Part shown: in pieces, positions 1-5,806 of the stretch | Layout of the letters: each line of letters opens with the position of its first letter | Numbering within the stretch: the stretch's first letter is position 1 | Assembly (NCBI GenBank): GCA_050943595.1 | Contig: JBMNPM010000013.1 | Location: 1-41,470 of the forward strand | Length of the DNA stretch: 41,470 bases | Origin: JAXGXJ01 sp050943595 | GTDB lineage: Bacteria; Actinomycetota; Thermoleophilia; RBG-16-64-13 | Direction of reading: 5' to 3' | The notes under the pieces: generated by a model | What the model was told of the DNA's origin: nothing | The model's database searches: none | Seen by the model: the letters and a program-made list of their open reading frames with translations, nothing else | Translations under genes and position numbers: made by a program

Positions 1-314
1 AGCCGCTCATACGCCGGGCGCTAGAGATCACCGAACGCAGCTACGGACCCGAGCATCCCCAGGTCGCCACCGGCCTCAACAACCTGGCCCTGCTCCTTAA
101 GGACACCAACCGCCTGGCCGAGGCCGAACCGCTCATGCGCCGGGCTCTAGAGATACTGCTCAAGTCCAGCAGAGCCATGGGGCACCCGCATCCACACCTG
201 TATGGGGCTCTCGGAAACTATGTTGGCTTACTCGAAGAAATGGGCAGGTCGAGCGATGAGATCCACCGAATCGTGGCCGGACTGTTTGGCCAGTACGGGT
301 TCGCAATCGGTTAG
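1..314 (+). CDS. TPR-repeat protein, C-terminal part (5' end outside window)
   Basis: Reading from base 3, an open frame runs to a TAG at 312-314. It contains about two tetratricopeptide repeats of the kinesin-light-chain type: a 42-residue period with an RRALEI helix, a YGPEHPQVATGLNNLALLL segment, then a second EAEPLMRRALEI helix. A less regular C-terminal helix follows. Such repeats form protein-protein interaction scaffolds, in bacteria often in long TPR or NB-ARC/CHAT-type proteins, but the effector domain lies outside the window so the function cannot be stated. The family is clear; the protein's identity is not. Confidence 0.8.
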   Translation, partial: PLIRRALEITERSYGPEHPQVATGLNNLALLLKDTNRLAEAEPLMRRALEILLKSSRAMGHPHPHLYGALGNYVGLLEEMGRSSDEIHRIVAGLFGQYGFAIG

Positions 315-987
315 GAGGGGCGGGGACTAAGAAAGAGGGGAGCGATCATATCCTCGGGACGAGGGTGAAGAGAGGTGCAGAGGGCGAAACCCAGATCATC
401 AATGCCCTCGTGCCTCCGGACGAGGTGGAGTTGGACGTGCCCCGGACTTGCCCCGTTTTGAGAGAGGGCATCCTCGATCGTCTCATCAACTCCACCTTCC
501 ATGTGGACATGGAAGGCAAGAGCAACCGCCCGCACAAGCGCCTCGGATAGGCGGTCGAGCTTGTCAGAGGAGGTGAGAAGAGCTCTCACTAACAGGTGAG
601 AATGGGTGGGGAATTAGTTGGCGTTCGATACAGGGATTGGGCACCTGGGGCACCCGACGCTTCGCCGGTGCGCGCGAGAGCTCCATCGCGACCTGACCCG
701 AGCTTCGCGGCGAGGGGCGCAGGCCGAGTTCTCCGATCCGGACGAGGAGCCGGTCCGGCGCGGGTGCCGCTCTACCTCCCCAGACTCGTACCCGCACCTG
801 CCCACCTGCCCGCGCAATCTTCAGGGAGAGATCGTCGCTTCGGCTCACGCACAAGGAGGCCGACTACCTCCGGGCGTGTATCCTCACCGTCGTGCCCGAC
901 TCGCTCTTGGCCCGGGTGGCCGGCCTCGGGGTCGCGACCACCGTTGAGGCTCCCCGAGAGCACCCGCTCTGCGGGATCGTTTGACGT
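315..987. other. ~670-base stretch without a supportable gene
   Basis: Several overlapping frames are open on both strands here, but none has a good ribosome site or a recognisable family. A minus-strand frame at 311-589 (92 residues) and a plus frame at 365-550 look equally plausible and cannot both be genes. Between about 820 and 984 a plus-strand frame reads like the tail of a real protein (a KEADYLRACIL stretch ending at a TGA at 982) but has no start, so it may be a gene remnant. Confidence 0.4.
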
Positions 988-1001
988 GCGTCACGTGACG
1001 C
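988..1001. promoter_or_regulatory. 14-bp perfect palindrome upstream of higB, candidate HigA operator
   Basis: GCGTCACGTGACGC is a perfect palindrome ending 16 bases before the higB start. HigA-type antitoxins repress their own operon by binding palindromes overlapping the promoter, so this is the natural operator candidate. A TTGACG at 981-986 and a TATAAT at 1014-1019 flank it, but their spacing is too long for a single sigma-70 promoter and the TATAAT overlaps the start codon. The promoter itself therefore stays unresolved. Confidence 0.5.
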
Positions 1002-1017
1002 GTTACGATTATTTATA

Positions 1018-1302
1018 ATGATCAAGGCCTTCGCTGACGCACAGACGCAGCAGCTGTACTTGACCGGCAAGGCGCGGCGTGTACCGCCTGCTGTCGCGAC
1101 GCGTGCTCGGCGCAGGCTCGATCAGATCAACGCTGCGATTCGGATCGAGGATTTGAAGGTCCCGCCCGGCAATAGGCTGCACTCGCTTGAGGGCGACCGT
1201 CGAGGCCAACACTCAATCTCGGTCAACGATCAATGGCGCATCTCCGTTTCGAAGACGGCGATGCCTACGATGTCGAGTTCTGTGACTATCATTAGAGGGT
1301 GA
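1018..1302 (+). CDS. higB: HigB/RelE-family toxin, probably frameshifted near the C-terminus
   Basis: This is a HigB-type mRNA interferase of a type II toxin-antitoxin pair. The N-terminus (MIKAFADAQTQQLY), the VPPGNRLHSLEGDR segment and the NDQWRI strand match the family, whose members are about 92-95 residues. After WRI the frame reads an unrelated tail. The expected ending, RFEDGDAYDVEFCDYH with a TAG at 1293-1295, is present in the next frame from base 1245. That pattern indicates a small deletion (about 4 bases) near 1241-1245, removing the last strand and the C-terminal Tyr/His region thought to be important for RNA cleavage in RelE-fold toxins. The toxin is therefore probably inactive, unless frameshifting restores it or the base call is wrong. 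higA begins 6 bases downstream. Confidence 0.8.
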   Translation: MIKAFADAQTQQLYLTGKARRVPPAVATRARRRLDQINAAIRIEDLKVPPGNRLHSLEGDRRGQHSISVNDQWRISVSKTAMPTMSSSVTIIRG

Positions 1303-1308
1303 GGAGCA

Positions 1309-1623
1309 ATGAGCATCCCCAACGACACTCCGATGAAGCGCCGGCCCACCCATCCAGGTAAAGTCCTGCGTGAGGATTTCATGCCCGACTATGATCTGAC
1401 GGTCAGCGGCCTTGCCGAGGCCTTGGGCGTCTCACGGCAGACGGTGAACGAGCTTGTTCGTGAACGGCGCTCGCTGTCTCCGGAGATGGCACTTCGTCTC
1501 TCTAGCCTCTTCGGCAACTCACCGGAGTTCTGGTTGAACCTGCAGTGTGCGGTTGACCTCTGGGATGCGAAGGCTGCGCTGAAGGACGACATGCGTCGCA
1601 TCAAACGGTTGAGGGTCGCCTGA
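1309..1623 (+). CDS. higA: HigA-family antitoxin, XRE helix-turn-helix
   Basis: This is the DNA-binding antitoxin partner of the preceding HigB-like protein, 104 residues. The signature HPGKVLREDFMPDY precedes a canonical helix-turn-helix (LAEALGVSRQTVNELVRERR). It is followed by the HigA-specific LSPEMALRLSSLFGNSPEFWL segment and a helical tail. A GAGGAG ribosome site precedes the ATG. In the family it neutralises HigB and represses the operon, probably through the palindrome at 988-1001. With a damaged toxin it may persist only as a regulator. An Mrr-type endonuclease gene starts 24 bases downstream in the same direction, so the three genes may be co-transcribed. Confidence 0.9.
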   Translation: MSIPNDTPMKRRPTHPGKVLREDFMPDYDLTVSGLAEALGVSRQTVNELVRERRSLSPEMALRLSSLFGNSPEFWLNLQCAVDLWDAKAALKDDMRRIKRLRVA

Positions 1624-1647
1624 GAAGCCGGACAAGGGAGGCAACGA

Positions 1648-2673
1648 ATGCCGAAGATGTGGATGGTGAGGGCGGCGCGCGACGGGGTTCTGGCCGAGGA
1701 GTTTACGCAGAGGAATGTAGTTGCCGTCAATTGGTTGGACACCACTGATCTTTCGTCGGTGACGGATGCTACAGCTCTTCGGGCGATGATCGATGCTGCA
1801 TACTCGGATAGCCGGCCGGGGCAACGGGTTGCAGCCGCGAGCCAACTGGCGCGTTTCCTCTGGAGCTTCAATATCGGGGACGGGGTGACGACGTACAACC
1901 TGGCGCTCCGCGAGTACATCGTCGGTCGGATCGCAGGCGGATACGAGTACTGGACAGACGCACTTGTCGCGCCGGATGGATCCTACCCGCACGTCCGACG
2001 GGTCGAGTGGCGAGGCAGAGTGTCTCGGGATGCTTTGTCTACATCCAGTCGCAACAGCCTTGGATCCATCGCCACGATCTTTGGTGTCGCCGAGGCTGTG
2101 GCCGAGGAGATCGAGTTGCTGCTGCAGGGCACCGTCCCGAATGGTGAGGCGAAGGCGGGCGACGACCAACCACTCCAGGGCGAGCTGGAGACACTGAGAG
2201 AGGAAACCGTCCAGAAGGCCCACGAGTTCATCAAGGACCGTGTAATCGCCCTCGACTGGGAGCAGATGCAGCTTCTTGTCGCCGGCGTTCTTCGGGCGAT
2301 CGGCTATAAGACCCGGATGTCGCCGCGCGGTAGCGATCAGGGCCGGGACATCATTGCATCCCCGGATGGGCTGGGCATGGAATCCCCGCGTATTGTCGTG
2401 GAAGTGAAGCACCGACCCAAGGAGCAAATGGGTGCGCCAACCGTGCGCTCCTTCTTGGGCGGTCTGCGTTCGGGCGATCGGGGGCTCTACGTCAGCACGG
2501 GCGGTTTCAGCCGCGAGGCTAAGTACGAGGCCGACCGGGCGACAGTTCCTGTGACGCTGTTGGACTTGGATGATCTCGTGCGGCTCCTCGTTGAGAACTA
2601 CGAATCCGCGGACATGGATACTCGGGCGCTGGTGCCGCTCCTACGGCTCTACTGGCCGGCAACCGGGTCCTGA
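1648..2673 (+). CDS. Mrr-type restriction endonuclease-like protein
   Basis: This is a 341-residue protein with a C-terminal Mrr/type IV restriction-like nuclease domain (about residues 200-320). The catalytic PD-(D/E)xK signature is visible as GSDQGRDI (Asp230, Asp234) followed by VEVKHR (Glu252, Lys254). The downstream GLYVSTGGFSREAKYEA is the usual late Mrr motif. The N-terminal ~160 residues (MPKMWMVRAARDG...) resemble the small alpha/beta domain found before Mrr domains in other putative restriction proteins, which may sense modified DNA. The family cleaves methylated or otherwise modified foreign DNA, and the substrate here is unknown. A GGGAGG site lies just before the ATG. Its place behind higBA supports a defence role, and no cognate methyltransferase is adjacent. 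Confidence 0.85.
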   Translation: MPKMWMVRAARDGVLAEEFTQRNVVAVNWLDTTDLSSVTDATALRAMIDAAYSDSRPGQRVAAASQLARFLWSFNIGDGVTTYNLALREYIVGRIAGGYEYWTDALVAPDGSYPHVRRVEWRGRVSRDALSTSSRNSLGSIATIFGVAEAVAEEIELLLQGTVPNGEAKAGDDQPLQGELETLREETVQKAHEFIKDRVIALDWEQMQLLVAGVLRAIGYKTRMSPRGSDQGRDIIASPDGLGMESPRIVVEVKHRPKEQMGAPTVRSFLGGLRSGDRGLYVSTGGFSREAKYEADRATVPVTLLDLDDLVRLLVENYESADMDTRALVPLLRLYWPATGS

Positions 2674-2769
2674 GTCGTATCCGGGCACTTGCTACCAGCA
2701 GCCGGTCGGCGCCTTCTCAGTTGGTTGCCCGTCCGACCATCCTTGCCGCGCTGATTGCTCGACAGACTC

Positions 2770-3354
2770 CTAGCTGACGATCGCAGAGAACATCCGGAAG
2801 CCGGCAACGACTCCGGCGGCCAGCGTTACCACAATCAGGACGGCATACGGAATGCGCTGGTTGGGAGGCATTTCGTAAGGCTTGCGATTGGGTGACCTCA
2901 GGTAGTTCACGAGGAGCCAGACGGAACCCAGTCCGACCAGCAGGAAGATGCCGCCCATGCTCAGCCATCCCCATGCCAACCCATTTGCACGAGGGGGATT
3001 AATGCCGTACCAGAAGGTCGTTGCGCCGATGGACAGCCAAACCGCGCACCATGCGGGATAGACGAGTCCGAAACCCTTGATTCGCGACGCGAAGATGCGA
3101 TGCGCGACGGAGAAGACAAAGAGACCGATGAAGGCCACGGGCAGGATCCAGAAGCCCTTGGGTATCGGGTGGGCGATCCGGTAGGGGCCGCCCGATGCCA
3201 CGAATCCGCCCTGGTCCATGATGGCCATACCCCCAAGAGTCACGACCGTAATGCTCGCGCCAAGGCCTATCGTGCTCAAGGCCGCGCCGAGCCATGAGCC
3301 GGTCCGCCAACCGCCGGGTGCCCTCTTGGCCTCGCTGTTGGGCTCTCCAGACAT
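2770..3354 (-). CDS. Conserved membrane protein of unknown function
   Basis: This is a 194-residue protein with about five hydrophobic segments, near residues 22-46, 68-86, 97-115, 127-150 and 167-192. They are joined by short loops, with a hydrophilic, positively charged N-terminus. I recognise no catalytic motif. A conserved-looking stretch between the first two segments reads VASGGPYRIAHPIPKGF. It converges on the Mrr-like gene, with about 96 bases between the stops. A small hypothetical gene lies 21 bases upstream on the same strand and may form an operon with it. Function cannot be assigned. Confidence 0.65.
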   Translation of the reverse strand: MSGEPNSEAKRAPGGWRTGSWLGAALSTIGLGASITVVTLGGMAIMDQGGFVASGGPYRIAHPIPKGFWILPVAFIGLFVFSVAHRIFASRIKGFGLVYPAWCAVWLSIGATTFWYGINPPRANGLAWGWLSMGGIFLLVGLGSVWLLVNYLRSPNRKPYEMPPNQRIPYAVLIVVTLAAGVVAGFRMFSAIVS

Positions 3355-3375
3355 ACTCGCCCCCGCTTGCGTTGG

Positions 3376-3681
3376 CTACTTCACCGCGGTCTGTTTTCTC
3401 CTCGAGGAGCCCACATATGTCTTATAGTAACGCTCCGGGGCGTCGTAGAAGGAGATCTGGATCATAGAGCCCCAGTCTCTCACTTCACGGATGGGGCAAT
3501 CGAAGACGGGGACGTCTGGCGATACGGAGTCTGGCCATTCCCCCGATGTATCAGGAATGAGCGCTCCTTGGGCGCGTATCTGATCCTTTTGCTCCCCAGG
3601 CATCGTGGGCCATGGATCTTGCTCGTTTGGCACAGGTTCGGCCCAGCCTCCCGATGGTCCAGATTCCTGTCCTCGCTCCAC
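3376..3681 (-). CDS. Small hypothetical protein
   Basis: This is a 101-residue frame with a GTG start, rich in Pro, Asp and Glu in the first 60 residues. It then has a more ordered segment (IREVRDWGSMIQISFYDAPERYY) and a basic end. No family is recognised and there is no membrane segment. It lies directly upstream of the membrane-protein gene on the same strand, which is the main reason to treat it as real. The ribosome site is weak, and an internal ATG (residue 27) is an alternative start. Confidence 0.4.
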   Translation of the reverse strand: MERGQESGPSGGWAEPVPNEQDPWPTMPGEQKDQIRAQGALIPDTSGEWPDSVSPDVPVFDCPIREVRDWGSMIQISFYDAPERYYKTYVGSSRRKQTAVK

Positions 3682-3968
3682 TCTCTGGTGGGGGATCGAT
3701 GTGCTTTAGCAGCCTGCTAAAGGTGTAGGCCTATGAGGTGAAGGTATCTCTCAGACGCATGTTGCATGCTCGTCGGTATCTCACCCGCATGACTTTGCCT
3801 GAGGCCCGGGTGACCGGTGTCAGTCCCGTTTCGGTCAAGAACACATGCCAACGTACGGGCGGCAACGAGGCGACGTCGCACTGAATGCGTCGGGCACCGG
3901 AGCCACCAAACGGCAGGTGGAATCAAAGGATCTAGAGTAGGTAATTCTCTCGCGCACCGCGGCCCTGC
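3682..3968. other. Intergenic stretch, coding-like but interrupted
   Basis: About 290 bases lie between divergent genes. On the plus strand near 3740-3960 there is a patchwork of short open segments in shifting frames, one of which spells VSVKNTCQRTGGNEAT before a stop. This could be a gene remnant or a structured RNA such as the degraded start of a group II intron; no maturase or reverse-transcriptase gene follows. No functional call is made. Confidence 0.3.
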
Positions 3969-3997
3969 TTGCAAGATAATCTTGCTAGATATAGAAT
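3969..3997 (+). promoter_or_regulatory. Sigma-70-type promoter with embedded palindromic operator
   Basis: TTGCAA (3969-3974) and TAGAAT (3992-3997) are separated by 17 bases, the ideal spacing for a vegetative promoter, in a local AT-rich patch. Overlapping the -35 box is a perfect inverted repeat, GCAAGAT-A-ATCTTGC, at 3971-3985. The next gene encodes an XRE-type DNA-binding protein, so autoregulation by operator occlusion of the -35 region is the simple reading. The predicted transcript would start near 4004. Confidence 0.6.
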
Positions 3998-4072
3998 ATA
4001 AAGCGGCTAGTGAGCGAATCTCCGCAAAGAAATAGTGCGAAGAAGTGCGAAGAGGAGAGACAGGGGGTTGTG

Positions 4073-5188
4073 ATGGCGGACGTTGGTTCGTTTATCGGAG
4101 TGCGAATCAGGGCTGCAAGGAAGCGTCTTGACATCAGTCAGGATGAGTTGGCCGTCCGGGCCGGGTTCGAGCACCGCCAGAGTGTGTCTCAGATCGAAAA
4201 CGGCTCACGAGAGGTCAAGGCAGCTGAACTCGTTCGGCTGTCTCGAGCTCTGCACGTCTCCATAACCGAGCTTCTGGATGCGCACGAACCGCGCGTGCCG
4301 CGGGTGTGCTGGAGAGAGGAGCCTGCGGCGGGCGGTAAGGAATACGAAGCTCGTCTGCTGTCGTTTTGTCGTGCCTATCACAGTGCTCGCAAGGCTCTTG
4401 AGGAATCGGAGCCACGACGGCTTCCTAATCCGGATCTCAATGTCGCGACGGCCCAGTATCGGGATGTTGACAAGCTTGCATTGGACGTGGCAGGTCTGCT
4501 GAAGCTTGGAGCTCGTCCGGCCAGCAGCCTCGCGGACACCTTGGAGAATCAATATGACCTACTTATCTGGTTCGCTCCGTTGCGAAGTGGAGGCTCTGCG
4601 GCCTGCACAAGAGGCGAGCACGGGGATGCGATCTTGATCAACAGCGATGAGCCTCCGTGGCGAAGGAATTTCGATCTTGCCCATGAGCTCTTCCATCTGC
4701 TGACCTGGGATACATCCTGGGGCGATGACCAGCAGAAGAGAGTCGAGCCCCTTGCGAATCGCTTCGCGGCAAGCCTCTTGCTGCCCGCGGATGAACTCCA
4801 ATCAGCACGGGCAGAGCGTTGTCGCGCCGGAGAAGTGGACTACGCCGACCTAGTCAGTATTGCGCGTGACTTTGGTACTTCCACGGAGGCTCTGTTGTGG
4901 CGTATGTGCAACCTACACTGGATCAAACGGGAAGACGTCGATTCGGCTCTGGGAAACGACGGGCTGCGCCGGTTGGACAAGGCGGCGCGGAGGGGTGAAT
5001 GGCAGGATCCACCTCCCTTGCCGGACCGTTTTGTTAGAACCGTATTCTTTGCATACGCGAAGGGTCTGATGTCTCGGGCGCGTCTTGCTGAGTGCCTTGA
5101 GACCAGTCTGGTTGACCTGGACGATCGGCTTGCACAATTCGGGATTGAGGACGGTGACTACCATCAGCGAATCGCGTGTGCTGGTTGA
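4073..5188 (+). CDS. XRE regulator fused to ImmA/IrrE-type metallopeptidase
   Basis: This is a two-domain protein of about 371 residues. The N-terminal XRE helix-turn-helix (residues ~5-65) has the usual SQDELAVRAGF...SVSQIENG pattern. The C-terminal half is an ImmA/IrrE-type zinc peptidase with an HExxH motif, HELFH (His204, Glu205, His208), followed by EPLANRFAASLLLP, the family's downstream Glu-Asn-Ala helix. In the family the peptidase cleaves or inactivates partner repressors; many such fusions act as antitoxin or stress regulators. I chose the ATG at 4073 because a GAGGAG lies upstream; an in-frame start at 4010 would sit almost at the predicted transcript start. Its 3' end overlaps the following PIN-like gene, implying translational coupling. 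Confidence 0.88.
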   Translation: MADVGSFIGVRIRAARKRLDISQDELAVRAGFEHRQSVSQIENGSREVKAAELVRLSRALHVSITELLDAHEPRVPRVCWREEPAAGGKEYEARLLSFCRAYHSARKALEESEPRRLPNPDLNVATAQYRDVDKLALDVAGLLKLGARPASSLADTLENQYDLLIWFAPLRSGGSAACTRGEHGDAILINSDEPPWRRNFDLAHELFHLLTWDTSWGDDQQKRVEPLANRFAASLLLPADELQSARAERCRAGEVDYADLVSIARDFGTSTEALLWRMCNLHWIKREDVDSALGNDGLRRLDKAARRGEWQDPPPLPDRFVRTVFFAYAKGLMSRARLAECLETSLVDLDDRLAQFGIEDGDYHQRIACAG

Positions 5189-5693
5189 TGCAATGATCAT
5201 CATAGATCTCCACATGCTGGGCCTGTGGCCTAGCTTTGTGGCGTCCAAGGGGCGGATCGTGGTTTCTTCCATCGTGGCTGGTGAGGCGCTCTACTATCGC
5301 GAGACAGCTGGCGGCGTGAAGAAAGAGATTAGGGTTGGCGATGACGCCTCAACGAACCTTGTAGAGATCCTTGAAGCTGATCTGCAATCAATTGCGGAGG
5401 TTGCCGCAAGATTCGCAAACTGGTTTGTGGACAACCTGCACCCCGGCGAGATCGAACTGCTTGCTCTACTTGCTGAAGCGCCTGCCGACGAACTGTCCTT
5501 TTGCTCCAGCGACGGTGCGGCCATCAGCGCTGCCGCGATGCTTGGTTTCTCAGAACGGTGCGTATGTCTGGAGACACTGCTCAAGCTCAAGGGGCTAGGG
5601 CGTCAGGTGGAGTCAAAGCACACGGAGTCCTTCATGGAGCATCATCTACGTCAAGGTCGGGAGCGCCGTATCACGGGCTACGGGCTCGCGTGA
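5154..5693 (+). CDS. PIN-like nuclease-domain protein paired with the XRE-ImmA gene
   Basis: This is a protein of about 179 residues that reads as a PIN-like RNase. An N-terminal strand ends in an acidic residue (RVLVDAMIIIDLH), followed by a Glu-bearing helix (SSIVAGEALYY), a PGEIELLALL motif and a late CSSDGAAISAA acidic loop. These are the usual spaced acidic residues that bind metal in the PIN fold. The GTG start at 5154 lies inside the end of the upstream gene, giving a 35-base overlap. The XRE-ImmA/PIN arrangement resembles a toxin-antitoxin unit, with the PIN protein as candidate toxin. Classical VapC proteins are shorter (about 130), so this is a distant relative, and toxicity is inferred only from context. 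Confidence 0.7.
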   Translation: MTTISESRVLVDAMIIIDLHMLGLWPSFVASKGRIVVSSIVAGEALYYRETAGGVKKEIRVGDDASTNLVEILEADLQSIAEVAARFANWFVDNLHPGEIELLALLAEAPADELSFCSSDGAAISAAAMLGFSERCVCLETLLKLKGLGRQVESKHTESFMEHHLRQGRERRITGYGLA

Positions 5694-5806
5694 CGTAGGG
5701 CCGCCGTTCTCGCCATTAACAGTGCCGCGATCTTGGCGGCCACCTCCTCCTTTATGGCCGGGATGGTGGACTTGCCCCAAAATGGCGAACAGCCCGGATG
5801 AGAAGT

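Noticed and set aside
1519..2427. Minus-strand frame of about 300 codons opposite the Mrr-like gene
   Set aside because: The plus-strand reading has a complete nuclease motif set and a ribosome site; the reverse frame has neither.
5699..5741. Inverted repeat GGCCGCC/GGCGGCC between the PIN-like and SLH genes as a terminator
   Set aside because: The arms are only 7 bases with a 29-base loop and no T-tract.
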